From NCBI RefSeq assembly GCF_947493425.1, contig NZ_CANLRP010000011.1, positions 26,838-90,837 on the forward strand: a DNA stretch of 64,000 nucleotides. Direction: 5' to 3'. The notes under the pieces are model-generated. The model saw only the letters and a list, made by a program, of their open reading frames with translations. It did not search any database and was not told the origin of the DNA. Every line of letters begins with the position of its first letter. Position 1 is the stretch's first letter. The DNA comes from an uncultured Microscilla sp. GTDB taxonomy: Bacteria; Bacteroidota; Bacteroidia; Cytophagales; Microscillaceae. This document shows, in pieces, positions 1-8,921 of the stretch. The translations under genes were made by a program, and so were the position numbers.

Positions 1-427
1 TATTATTTTTATACTTGGCCTCTTGAGTCACATCTTCGCCAAACCACGCAGGTGGAGTAAACGCATGAGCAGCTTCTTCTGTTTCAAACTCTACTTCTAC
101 TAAATTTAACTCCTTATGTTTGCCCAAAAACACATCTAACTCGGCAGTTAACCCATTGCCCAGACTTATTTCATAGCGGGTTTTGTCTATAGCATGGGTA
201 GACACCTTAGTAAACAAGTTGGCAAACTCTTCTTGGGTAAGCTCCATTTCAAACTCTTGCCGCACCAAGTGTCCTTTTGATTTTACCGTAAAGGTATACA
301 CTCCATCACGCTCACGAAGCCTGACAGCTGGTTTGATGGTAATATACCATTGTTTGATGCGGGTTTTGGGGTAACTGTCAAGATTTTGCGGAAGTTCATT
401 CACTAAAAATTTTCTTTCTATTTCCAT
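1..427 (-). CDS. CYTH domain protein (partial, runs off left edge)
   Basis: The reverse strand is open from an ATG at 427 to the window edge (142 codons). The N-terminus MEIERKFLV is the signature of the CYTH fold (CyaB adenylate cyclase / triphosphatase family), whose ExExK motif binds triphosphate and metal. Further CYTH features follow: RLRERDG near residue 36 and the acidic strand LVEVEFETEE near residue 115. CYTH proteins of this type hydrolyse inorganic or organic triphosphates in the cytoplasm, but the substrate cannot be told from sequence. The family is usually about 155 residues, so only a short C-terminal tail should be missing. Confidence 0.88.
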   Translation of the reverse strand, partial: MEIERKFLVNELPQNLDSYPKTRIKQWYITIKPAVRLRERDGVYTFTVKSKGHLVRQEFEMELTQEEFANLFTKVSTHAIDKTRYEISLGNGLTAELDVFLGKHKELNLVEVEFETEEAAHAFTPPAWFGEDVTQEAKYKNN

Positions 428-1150
428 CTTTTTGTTTTAAGAGTGTTTAACAAGGCTTTGAAATTACTCAAAACAAACCCAAGCTGCAAGTACAGCTCTA
501 AACCACGGGATTTTGGCATGCCCGATCGCTCTTCAAAACTATCAGATGTTATGAGTGACTCGTTCGTGCACCATTTTTTGGCAGTATGCTTTCAAAATTT
601 ACTTTTTCTTTTTATGTGAGATATTCTCAATAATTGAGGATAAAAATTGACCACTTTTATTACCAGTTAATAGATAAAACCTTATTTAAAGTGTATACAA
701 GCAATATATAACCTTTAAAATATGATCAAAAAAAACACCCCACAACCCTTTATTGTAATATTTCAAGAACACCCATTGTATACACCGATTCAATAATATC
801 GTTTTTCCTGGGGTGAATCTTACATAGGCACCTACACGTAAGGTTGTGATTACCTAGCTTTTAGCCTACCTTTGTAATAACAATAAAGGAAATAAGAACA
901 ACAAAAGATCAAATTGAAAAACTGATTATTATAGGAAAAAATACTAATCAATATTGGTACTTTTTCCACTTAAATAATGAGCATAGTTTTCTGCATATCA
1001 TAAAAAATATTGAGGGATTTTTATATAGAGAGTTTATGCAGAAATAAACAATATGGAAAATAAGTATTAGAACGATAATTTTTCACTATTCATAGATAAT
1101 TTTTAAGATTACACATTGGTTGTGTAGATTAAAAGGTTGGTTTACAAGGT

Positions 1151-1186
1151 TGAATCGGTCAAGACTTTTAGTTTTGACCGATTTTT
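1151..1186 (+). terminator. orphan intrinsic terminator
   Basis: A 9-bp stem (ATCGGTCAA pairing with TTGACCGAT) is followed directly by a run of nine T on the + strand. No recognised + strand gene lies upstream, so the transcript it ends is unknown. Confidence 0.7.
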
Positions 1187-1274
1187 TTTTGCTTAAGTTA
1201 AAAGGCTCTCTAAAAAAATAGTATTGTCAGAAGAATGGTAATAAATTAAGTAAACCACCATATATTTGCAGCGC

Positions 1275-1312
1275 AAAGCCTCTCAAGTATGAATTTTGGG
1301 AGGCTTTTTATT
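1275..1312 (+). terminator. second orphan intrinsic terminator
   Basis: Inverted repeat AGCCTCTC / GGGAGGCT is followed by TTTT. About ten bases upstream lies TATATTTG, which matches the Bacteroidota -7 element TAnnTTTG. The promoter-like box and terminator therefore frame only a few tens of bases. Confidence 0.55.
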
Positions 1313-1394
1313 ATACCAAGTTAGTAATGGACAAAAAATAACCCCCGAATCAAGTTCGGTTCACAACTCCGAGCTTGTTCTCGGAGGACTGTAA

Positions 1395-1530
1395 GCTTTC
1401 GATTTAGGAAATGACCTTTACTACTGATGCTTCGTTACCCCGGCAGTTTCGCCGGGACTGTGAGTTTTTATTGCTCGTAGCGATGCCCCGAATCAAGTTC
1501 GGGATTCAAGTTCTACGAACGCAACCGTCG
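1395..1530 (+). repeat. REP-like palindromic unit, copy 1
   Basis: Contains two palindromes, CCCGGC-AGTTTC-GCCGGG and CCCGAA-TCAAG-TTCGGG, in an array closely matched at about 22035-22165. Both copies share a core around CGTTACCCCGGCAGTT and the run GTTTTTATTGC(C/T)CGTAGCG. This is a dispersed intergenic repeat and no coding frame fits it. Confidence 0.75.
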
Positions 1531-1625
1531 CGCAAGCTGGCTCAACATCCACAGGATGTTGCCATCTCGCCTCAGTGGTAAATTTCTATCTCCAAATGGA
1601 TACCTTATTTTTCAACCATTACTTA

Positions 1626-1818
1626 GGAATGGTGTAAAAATAAATTTCTATAGTAACGCTAAAATATTTTGTTGCTAGACGCGGTACGGCAATATCCAGT
1701 GGATATTGAGCGAGCTTGAGGGATGGTCGGCTAATAGCAGCGCTATTCGGCTATTTTTTAACAAAGTATAGCCTCAAAAGATGAGGTTAAGAATGTAAAT
1801 TTATTTTGGTACCATTCC
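1626..1818 (+). mobile_element. MITE-like element, 193-bp type, copy 1
   Basis: The element begins GGAATGGTGTAAAAATAAAT and ends with its imperfect inverse (ATTTATTTTGGTACCATTCC), giving terminal inverted repeats of about 30 bp. It is flanked on both sides by TTA (1623-1625 and 1819-1821), which reads as a 3-bp target duplication. The interior carries smaller palindromes around AATATCCAGTGGATATT and AATAGCAGCGCTATT. A second copy of identical length lies inverted at 49060-49252. No ORF of note is inside, so movement would need a transposase supplied in trans. Confidence 0.8.
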
Positions 1819-1888
1819 TTAGTTAATAATTCATTTTATCTTCTGGTGCAGATTGCTTTGGCAAAAAATACCAGACAAACAACATTTA

Positions 1889-1918
1889 CACACTTTAGAA
1901 ATCGAGGGCTAAAGTGTG
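1889..1918 (+). promoter_or_regulatory. hairpin in the leader of the kelch gene
   Basis: CACACTTTAG pairs perfectly with CTAAAGTGTG across a 10-nt loop, ending 34 bases before the ATG at 1953. No T-run follows, so it is not a standard terminator. It could be an operator or a 5'-UTR stability element (inference). Confidence 0.4.
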
Positions 1919-1952
1919 ATTTACTTAAATTCAATAATCTAAATTATTCGTG

Positions 1953-3230
1953 ATGAAAAAATCAGCTTTCACAAAATACTTCATCCTTTATATGCTAGTG
2001 GCTCTTGCAATAAACTTTACTAGTACAAGCAGTTACGCGCAAACCCAGCAATGTGACTCATGGACAGGCATTGCCAACATGTCGCGCAACTCACGAGACA
2101 ACCAGTCGCTTACCTTTAGCATTGGCAATAAGGCATACATCTGTCAAATATTGGTGGGGCTTCCTTACTTACTTGAATACACCCCTGAGACCAATACCTG
2201 GGCGCAAAAAACCGGATTTCCGGGATACGCCCGCTCTCAAGGCGTGGCTTTTTCGGTAAATGGCAAAGGATATATTGGTTTGGGCAGTCGGTTTTATACT
2301 TATTTGCAAGACATTTGGGAGTATGACCCAGCTACAGATACCTGGACAAGAAAAAATAATTTTCCGGGGCAAGGCAGAAATAACGCCCGAAGCTTTACTA
2401 TAGGCAACACAGCTTATATAGGTACAGGAGACACGTTTGACAAAACCAATACTTTCAATGACTTATGGAGGTATGATCAGGACGAAGACTCTTGGACAAA
2501 AGTGGCAGATTTGCCTGGCAAGGCACGCTCAGAAGCGGTATCGTTTGCCCTCAATGGTAAAGGCTTTATAGGCTTGGGAGAAGTTGATGCAGACAGCACA
2601 GCTTTGACCGATGTATGGGCGTATGACCCTCAGAGTAATAGTTGGGAGCAAAAAAATAAATTTGAGGGAAACCCGGTAAAAAAAACCACTGCTTTTGCGG
2701 TAAATGCCAAAGGGTATATTTGCGGAGGCATAGACACTCAACACAATGACGGATCACGAAAAATGTGGGAATATGACCCCTCTAAAGATACCTGGACACA
2801 AGTGGCCGATTATGCTGGTACTGCCAGGGTAAGCCCACGAAGTTTTGTAATTGGTACCACTGCCTATGTAGGACTTGGAATTGCTAAAAATTATTTTAAA
2901 AATAATTTTTGGGCGTATGTTCCCTGCAAGAACAAAGGCGGGAGAACCTCTGCCTTTATACAAAGTGCCAAAACGTTGGCAACAGCTCAAAATGTACAGC
3001 TATACCCTAACCCTAGCCCTGACAAAATAAACGTGGTATTACCCAACCAGACAAGGTGCCTAAGTGTGACAGTATTTAACGTAAAAGGTGAAGTGGTAAA
3101 GACGTTGGAAAATAACCACGAAAAAGCCCAAACTTTTTTAATAGACCTAAGCCTCCAGCCTAAAGGCTTGTACTTTGTCAAAATTACTACAGATAAGGGC
3201 AACACTGTAAAGCAGGTAATCATACATTAA
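1953..3230 (+). CDS. secreted kelch-repeat protein with T9SS sorting domain
   Basis: The 425-aa product has an N-terminal signal peptide (about residues 1-30, ending SSYAQ). It is followed by about five kelch-type blades at residues 45-325, seen as recurring WEYDP..DTW and GKGYIG/GNTAYIG strands that would form a beta-propeller. A C-terminal domain of about 75 residues begins VQLYPNPSPDKI and ends VKQVIIH, the type A sorting signal of the Bacteroidota type IX secretion system. The protein should therefore be exported and anchored or released at the surface; its ligand is unknown. A GTG three bases upstream is also possible, but the ATG at 1953 starts a normal signal peptide. Confidence 0.88.
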   Translation: MKKSAFTKYFILYMLVALAINFTSTSSYAQTQQCDSWTGIANMSRNSRDNQSLTFSIGNKAYICQILVGLPYLLEYTPETNTWAQKTGFPGYARSQGVAFSVNGKGYIGLGSRFYTYLQDIWEYDPATDTWTRKNNFPGQGRNNARSFTIGNTAYIGTGDTFDKTNTFNDLWRYDQDEDSWTKVADLPGKARSEAVSFALNGKGFIGLGEVDADSTALTDVWAYDPQSNSWEQKNKFEGNPVKKTTAFAVNAKGYICGGIDTQHNDGSRKMWEYDPSKDTWTQVADYAGTARVSPRSFVIGTTAYVGLGIAKNYFKNNFWAYVPCKNKGGRTSAFIQSAKTLATAQNVQLYPNPSPDKINVVLPNQTRCLSVTVFNVKGEVVKTLENNHEKAQTFLIDLSLQPKGLYFVKITTDKGNTVKQVIIH

Positions 3231-3273
3231 GTTTTCCTCATCAAGTTCCCCTTCTTAGGCTTGATACAATTCG

Positions 3274-3311
3274 CCTTCCAGAACGACCAACTGTTTTGGA
3301 AGGTGTTTTTT
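3274..3311 (+). terminator. terminator after the kelch gene
   Basis: CCTTCCA (3274-3280) pairs with TGGAAGG (3297-3303), followed by a T-run at 3306-3311, downstream of the kelch stop. Confidence 0.75.
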
Positions 3312-3401
3312 GTTGAACACTTGTTCTTTTTGACAACAATACTTAGTCGGTTGCGCTTGCCCCGCGCTTAACAAAGCACTTTCAAAAAACCAAAACCTTA
3401 C

Positions 3402-3409
3402 TAACTTTG
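3402..3409 (+). promoter_or_regulatory. -7 promoter box of murF-alr
   Basis: TAACTTTG matches the Bacteroidota TAnnTTTG consensus 35 bases before the start codon. A recognisable -33 TTTG is not clear. Confidence 0.45.
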
Positions 3410-3443
3410 CCCACACAAAAGTCAGCAAATAACCCCTTAACAC

Positions 3444-5945
3444 ATGTTAGTCATTAAGCAAATAGCTTCTATCACTCAGGCAACACTTGTTCAGCAAACC
3501 CAATCAGATCAAGCTGTATATCATTTATTGCTCGACAGTCGCAAACTTTATAACCCCTCACAAGCTTTGTATTTTGCCATCAATGGCGAACACCACAATG
3601 GGCATGAGTTTGTGGCAGAGCTATACGCCAGAGGTGTACGCAACTTTGTAATAGAAGAAGGTTTGCCTGCCCATGTTCAATTACCTAACGCTAATATATT
3701 AAAGGTAAGCAATGCAATAAGCGCCCTACAGCAAGTAGCCGCAGCTCACCGTAACCAATATCAAATACCAGTCATTGGGGTAACCGGGAGCAATGGTAAA
3801 ACAATGGTGAAAGAATGGCTTGCCAAACTGCTGGCAGAAGATTTTAAAGTAGTAAAAAGCCCCAAAAGCTACAACTCACAAACAGGCGTGCCTTTGTCGG
3901 TGTGGCAAATGAACAAACGCCATACAATGGGTATTTTTGAGGCAGGCATTTCTGCCAAAGACGAAATGAAAGCCCTACAAAAAGTCATTCAACCCAACAT
4001 AGGCATATTTACCAACCTGGGCACTGCTCATGATGAGGGTTTTGACAATCGTACCCAAAAATTTGCTGAAAAGTGGAAGCTTTTTGAACATTGCAAAGCT
4101 GTAGTTTGCTGTGCAGAACATTTACAAACATACCACGATATTGTCACAAAGAACTCTTTTAACGGGCAACTCTTTACATGGGGCAAAAACGAACAAGCGC
4201 AATTGCGACTGCTGGACAAGAAAACATGTCTAAACCAGCAACAAACCCAGCTAAAAGTACAATACCAAGGCGAAAACCATTACATTCAGGCTCCTTTTAT
4301 AGATGAAGCCTCTATAGAAAACATCCTACATTGTGTCGCTACTATGTGCCTGTTGGGTTTGTCGTTTGCCAAAATACAACGCCGCATTGCCCGGTTGCGC
4401 CCTGTGTCTATGCGTCTGGAACTCAAACGCGGCATGCGCAATACTTACCTGATAGACGACAGTTATAACAACGACTTGGCAGGGCTAAAAATCGCGCTCG
4501 ACTTTATGAGTACACAAGATGTAAACCTGCAAAAAATAGTCGTGTTGTCAGATATGTTGCAGTCGGGTTTGCCCCCCGGAAAACTGTACCAAGCCATTGC
4601 CCAATTGCTGAAAAGCAAAGCTATAGACCGGGTAATAGCGGTAGGCGAAGAAATAAAGAAACACCGGGCGAGTTTCAATGCATTGGATGTGGTATTTTTT
4701 GACCAAACTAAAGACTTGCTAGAAAGCCAGGTAGAACTTGCAAGGCTTGCCAATGCTGTCATATTAGTGAAGGGAGCCCGCCGCTTTAGGTTTGAACACC
4801 TCGTACATCAGCTTCAGCAAAAAGTACATGGTACTGTGCTTGAGATTAACTTAGATGCCTTGGTACACAATTTAAACTTTTACCGGGAACAGTTGCCCTC
4901 TCGCACCAAAATGATGGTCATGGTAAAGGCGTTTGCCTATGGAAGCGGTAGCGCCGAAATCGCCCACTTGTTACAATTTCACCGGGTAGATTATCTGGGG
5001 GTGGCTTATACCGATGAAGGAGTGTTTTTACGCGAAAGCGGCATCGATTTGCCCATTATGGTTATGAACCCCAGCGAAGATACTTTTGACAAACTGCTAC
5101 AATATGACCTGGAGCCTGAGATGTATAGTTTTAAGGTTTTAGACGAATTTATTCACTTCTTGAAAGAGCAACAAACCACTGCCAAAGTACACCTAAAAAT
5201 AGACACTGGAATGCACAGGTTGGGCTTTGCTGCCGAAGAAGTACCCCGTTTACTTCAAGTATTACAACAAACCGACACACAACAAAAAGCACCTCTGGAT
5301 TACCTCAGTGTAGCATCGATATTTAGCCATTTGGCAGGCTCTGACGACGCCACTCACAATGCTTACTCTCAACAGCAAATCACACTCTTTGAGAAAGCTA
5401 CCAAACAAATAGAAACGGCCTTGGGTTATGAGGTGATCAAACATATTCTTAACTCACCCGGTATTGTGCGTTTTCCTGAGGCAAGTTTTGACATGGTGCG
5501 GTTGGGCATTGGGCTATATGGAATAGAAGCCAACCAAATTGCGCAAAACCAGCTTCAATCTATCAGTCGATTGACTACAACTATTTCACAAATTAAGCAT
5601 TTACAAACAGGCGAAACGATAGGCTATAGCCGCAAGGGAGTAGCAAGCCATACTACCAAAACAGCCACCATAGCCATTGGCTATGCTGACGGCTTTAGCA
5701 GGGCGTTTAGCAATGGGGTAGGCAAAGTAATGGTCAATGGGGTAAAGGTACCAGTAATTGGCAATGTGTGTATGGATATGTGCATGATAGATATTACAGG
5801 GGTAGAAGCAACAGAAGGTAATGAAGTAATTATTTTTAATGAAGAGCTTTCTATCAGTGAGTTAGCCCAAAGCATTGGCACCATTCCTTATGAAATATTG
5901 ACCAACATTAGTCAACGGGTAAAGCGGGTTTTTTACCTTGAGTAA
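3444..5945 (+). CDS. bifunctional UDP-MurNAc-tripeptide:D-Ala-D-Ala ligase / alanine racemase (MurF-Alr)
   Basis: The 833-aa fusion joins two peptidoglycan enzymes. Residues 1 to about 455 are a Mur ligase of MurF type, with the ATP-binding GVTGSNGKT at 112-120, the EAGISAKDEM stretch and a Mur ligase C-terminal domain containing DDSYNND. Residues from about 465 are a fold III alanine racemase: the PLP lysine is in MVKAFAYGSG (K about 495), the catalytic tyrosine in AIGYADGFS, and the C-terminal domain has VCMDMCMIDITG. The racemase makes D-Ala and the ligase adds D-Ala-D-Ala to the UDP-MurNAc-tripeptide, in the cytoplasm. This fusion is known across Bacteroidota. Both active sites look intact. 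Confidence 0.96.
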   Translation: MLVIKQIASITQATLVQQTQSDQAVYHLLLDSRKLYNPSQALYFAINGEHHNGHEFVAELYARGVRNFVIEEGLPAHVQLPNANILKVSNAISALQQVAAAHRNQYQIPVIGVTGSNGKTMVKEWLAKLLAEDFKVVKSPKSYNSQTGVPLSVWQMNKRHTMGIFEAGISAKDEMKALQKVIQPNIGIFTNLGTAHDEGFDNRTQKFAEKWKLFEHCKAVVCCAEHLQTYHDIVTKNSFNGQLFTWGKNEQAQLRLLDKKTCLNQQQTQLKVQYQGENHYIQAPFIDEASIENILHCVATMCLLGLSFAKIQRRIARLRPVSMRLELKRGMRNTYLIDDSYNNDLAGLKIALDFMSTQDVNLQKIVVLSDMLQSGLPPGKLYQAIAQLLKSKAIDRVIAVGEEIKKHRASFNALDVVFFDQTKDLLESQVELARLANAVILVKGARRFRFEHLVHQLQQKVHGTVLEINLDALVHNLNFYREQLPSRTKMMVMVKAFAYGSGSAEIAHLLQFHRVDYLGVAYTDEGVFLRESGIDLPIMVMNPSEDTFDKLLQYDLEPEMYSFKVLDEFIHFLKEQQTTAKVHLKIDTGMHRLGFAAEEVPRLLQVLQQTDTQQKAPLDYLSVASIFSHLAGSDDATHNAYSQQQITLFEKATKQIETALGYEVIKHILNSPGIVRFPEASFDMVRLGIGLYGIEANQIAQNQLQSISRLTTTISQIKHLQTGETIGYSRKGVASHTTKTATIAIGYADGFSRAFSNGVGKVMVNGVKVPVIGNVCMDMCMIDITGVEATEGNEVIIFNEELSISELAQSIGTIPYEILTNISQRVKRVFYLE

Positions 5946-5953
5946 GGTTGAAA

Positions 5954-5979
5954 AGGGGCACCTGCAAACGGGCGCCCCT
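5954..5979 (-). terminator. terminator between convergent genes
   Basis: AGGGGC (5954-5959) pairs with GCCCCT (5974-5979). Read on the - strand the stem is followed by a T-run, so it suits the lipoprotein gene ending at 5995. Confidence 0.6.
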
Positions 5980-5994
5980 CTCCTAAGTATTGTA

Positions 5995-6753
5995 TTATTT
6001 TTGAAAATCTCCAAGGCTAAACATTTGCTTATAATTGTTAGCAATCAAAGCACCCTTTACTCCTCCTTTAATAGTGACCGAATTGCCTCCTGAGGGCATT
6101 GCGAGGTCAATGGCTGCCCCAGTAAATCCACCAAAAAGCTGCTGGGCATTGGCCTTTAGTTTCCACTCACTATTGGCAGTGTTTAAGGTCACATTGTTAA
6201 GCGCCAAAGTAACCGTTTGATAAGCAGTGTTGTCTCCAGTGTGGTAGACAAAGGCTCCTTGTTTTTGCCCGTTTTGTATATAAAAGCCCTCGCTTCTCAA
6301 AAACATATAACCAGTTTTCCAGGTCCAAAACATTCCATTGATAGGGTCTAAAGCCCCCTCTTGCGCCCCACTACTATTGCGTACAGCGTCTACTCCTACC
6401 GAAAAAATCAGTTCAGTATATTGCCCCTGAGGAACATCTGTAAGACTAATAGGCACTACTCCAGCGTTGGCATCTGTTACTTTCAATAAATGATAACTCT
6501 CTGGTTGTACCCAAACAGAACCATCGGCTTTTTTAAGCTGAATATTACTTATATAATAATTGAAAGTAGTAAACTCCACCTCATCGTTTAATAGCGTAGT
6601 ATAGGTTTTGTTTAATTGTAAAGGTTGCCCGGCAAACTCATTGGTAAACCTCAGGTTAAGTGTTGTTTTAGGTGCTGACGTATCTTGTTTAATACAACTT
6701 GCTGTAATCAAACTGAAACAAATCAGCGTGAATAATTGAATGTGGTGACGCAT
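5995..6753 (-). CDS. MbnP-like lipoprotein
   Basis: The product is 252 aa from the ATG at 6753, which starts a lipoprotein signal (MRHHIQLFTLICFSLITASC, lipobox cysteine at 20). The open frame extends 24 codons further, but those residues precede a clear signal peptide. The body has the pattern of the MbnP-like family: LNLRFTNEFAGQPL, a FTTFNYYISNIQL strand, a middle FSVGVDAVRN and the WTWKTGYMF motif near the centre. MbnP-like proteins are periplasmic or outer-membrane lipoproteins, some tied to copper or methanobactin handling. No metal-transport partner lies next to this gene, so the role is open. Confidence 0.7.
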   Translation of the reverse strand: MRHHIQLFTLICFSLITASCIKQDTSAPKTTLNLRFTNEFAGQPLQLNKTYTTLLNDEVEFTTFNYYISNIQLKKADGSVWVQPESYHLLKVTDANAGVVPISLTDVPQGQYTELIFSVGVDAVRNSSGAQEGALDPINGMFWTWKTGYMFLRSEGFYIQNGQKQGAFVYHTGDNTAYQTVTLALNNVTLNTANSEWKLKANAQQLFGGFTGAAIDLAMPSGGNSVTIKGGVKGALIANNYKQMFSLGDFQK

Positions 6754-7564
6754 ATTAATTAAATAATTATATTCAAAAAACCAGGGTATACTAAGATTAA
6801 AGTTGGTATTCAGGCAATTGGTCAAAGCCTGTCCCCAAAACCATTTTTGTATATATATTCAGACTCTGTGCTTGATCTTTGCCCCTATAACATTATACGT
6901 TGTAGGAAAGTTTAAAATGCACTCAGGATCAGTTATTTATAATTAACCAATATTTCAGCAATGCTTTTTTATAAAAAAAAATACTAAAATATCAAATTGT
7001 TTAATCTCCTATTTAAATGTTACTTAACCAACCCATAAACAACTGATTAAAAACAACTTACCCACATTTAGTTTATGTGTTAAAAATATGAGCACTGCAT
7101 AGAATAAAAATAAAAAAAACAATAAATCTAAATGAACAAAACAAGATCAAAATATCATTCAAAACGTTTATATTTATATAAATAAACTTACTAAATGATC
7201 TGTCTTGGTTGATAAAAATAATAGAACATTATGAAAAAATCACACAATTACCTATTTATAGTTTCTAACCACCCTGGCTTGGCTTATTTTTCTGTTACAG
7301 AGAGGGGGGTTACTAAAAAAACACCCAAAAGCTTCGGTAATTATTTAATTATCAATAACTTTTGGGTAGCTTTATTTGCAAAGCTTTAGGCATTTCACAT
7401 ATATTTGTGAAGATGCGTTTGTACTTTCTTATCATTCATTCAGTAAAACTTTTTCTAAATTCACTTTACTATAAAGTGTCTGATAGTCAGTATTATACCA
7501 CCTAATACCTATCCATTAGGGAACAAAATTTAGTTAGAAATTAGCAAGTGTACCCCCTGAATAT
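6754..7564. other. AT-rich gap between divergent genes
   Basis: Some 810 bases of AT-rich sequence without a supported gene. The one clear structure is an inverted repeat, ACCCAAAAG (7323-7331) with CTTTTGGGT (7359-7367). It presumably holds the promoters of the divergent lipoprotein and ATPase genes, but none can be placed with confidence. Confidence 0.5.
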
Positions 7565-8803
7565 ATGAGAATTGATAAAATTCGCCTCAAAAACTTTAGA
7601 TGTTATGAGGAAACCGAAATTGAGTTTCACCCTAACTTCAACATTGTCATTGGTATCAATGGTACCGGAAAAACTGCTGTGCTGGAAGCATTGACAGTAG
7701 CTGCAGGGTCGTTTTTTTTGGGCATCGATTACGCCGAAAACCGCCACATTCGCCCCGAAGATATCAGAGTATTAAGTACCGAGTTTGACATTAACGAACA
7801 GTTTCCGGTAGAAGTAGAAACCTGGGGGGTGATTAATGGGCAGGAAATCAGTTGGCTCAGAGAACTGACTGGTCCCAAAAACAAGACGACTTACGTAAAA
7901 GCCCTCAAAATAAAAGAACTTGCCAAAGAAATTCAGAGCCGGGTACGGGCAGGCGAAAACGTAAACCTGCCAATGGTTGCTTACTACTCTACCGAACGCC
8001 TTTGGAAAGAACGTTCTGATACGACTAAAATCAGTGGTTCGCGCCTCAAAGATGGCTACTACAATGGTTTGAAAGCTACCTCAAACAACAAGTTTTTCAC
8101 CAAGTGGTTTGAAAAAGAGGAAATGGTAGTTTTGCAACAACGCAAAGAATCGGTAGGGCTTCAGGTGGTGCGCAAAACAGTAAGTAATTGTGTGGATGGC
8201 TGCGAAAATGTATACTTCGATTTTAACCGCCGCGAGTTGATTATGGAGTACAACGATGGGCGAAAATTGCCATTTAAATATTTGAGTGATGGGGTACGTA
8301 ACACACTTGCTACAGTGGCTGATATTGCTTTTCGTTGTGCAATGCTAAACCCTCACCTGGGCGAAGATGCGGCTCAATTGACCGAAGGTTTGGTGTTGAT
8401 TGACGAACTGGACTTACACTTGCACCCCTCCTGGCAAAAAGAAATTGTTAATAATCTAAAAACCTCATTCCCTAAAATTCAATTCATTGTCACTACCCAC
8501 TCTCCCCTGATTTTGAGTACAGTACAAGACCGTATTGTAACAATGGTAGATGGCAAAGCTTACTATAGTGTAAATACCTATGGGCGCACTGCCAATGATG
8601 TGTTGCGTAATGTAATGGCTACCCCCGAACGCATAGAAGATGTACAAGACAAGCTAGACTTATATTTTGAACTGATTGAAGTGGGTGAAGGCTTGAGCGA
8701 AAATGCGATGAACCTGCGCAAACAACTCGAAGAAGCCATTGGAAACGATGACCCGGAGTTGGCAAGAGCCGACGTATTGCTGGCATTTTATGAAGACGAA
8801 TAA
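7565..8803 (+). CDS. ptuA: Septu-like defence ATPase (PtuA-type, COG3950-like AAA)
   Basis: A 412-aa ATPase of the RecF/OLD/SMC-like class. Walker A is GINGTGKT at residues 30-37 after the typical N-terminus IRLKNFRCYEE. A signature-like YLSDGVRNTLA lies near 239, Walker B LVLIDELDLHLHP near 279 and a switch histidine in VTTHSPLIL near 310. The next gene, 118 bases downstream on the same strand, encodes an HNH protein of the PtuB type; the two-gene order ATPase then HNH is that of Septu antiphage systems. In Septu the ATPase is thought to assemble with and control the nuclease. Assignment rests on family recognition plus context, and an orphan COG3950 ATPase is the alternative. Confidence 0.78.
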   Translation: MRIDKIRLKNFRCYEETEIEFHPNFNIVIGINGTGKTAVLEALTVAAGSFFLGIDYAENRHIRPEDIRVLSTEFDINEQFPVEVETWGVINGQEISWLRELTGPKNKTTYVKALKIKELAKEIQSRVRAGENVNLPMVAYYSTERLWKERSDTTKISGSRLKDGYYNGLKATSNNKFFTKWFEKEEMVVLQQRKESVGLQVVRKTVSNCVDGCENVYFDFNRRELIMEYNDGRKLPFKYLSDGVRNTLATVADIAFRCAMLNPHLGEDAAQLTEGLVLIDELDLHLHPSWQKEIVNNLKTSFPKIQFIVTTHSPLILSTVQDRIVTMVDGKAYYSVNTYGRTANDVLRNVMATPERIEDVQDKLDLYFELIEVGEGLSENAMNLRKQLEEAIGNDDPELARADVLLAFYEDE

Positions 8804-8921
8804 TATTCGTATATTTGAACTTGCAGCCTAATTATATTTAACTATTTTACGTCCACCTCCCAGGTGATTGGTTGAGCCAATTAGCAGGTGTAGGACTTAC
8901 AATTTTTCTGCATCAAACTGT

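Larger units (their letters stand above)
428..1952. other. 1.5-kb repeat-rich intergenic gap
   Basis: No convincing gene is seen. The gap holds two tandem intrinsic terminators (about 1151-1186 and 1275-1312), a palindromic REP-like unit (about 1395-1530), a 193-bp MITE-like element (1626-1818) and a 10-bp-stem hairpin (1889-1918) just before the kelch gene. An open stretch without a normal start codon at about 840-1047 precedes the first terminator. Confidence 0.7.

Noticed and set aside
840..1047. Open stretch ending in YREFMQK before a terminator
   Set aside because: No ATG, GTG or TTG start in frame and no recognisable motif; kept only as a finding about the terminators.
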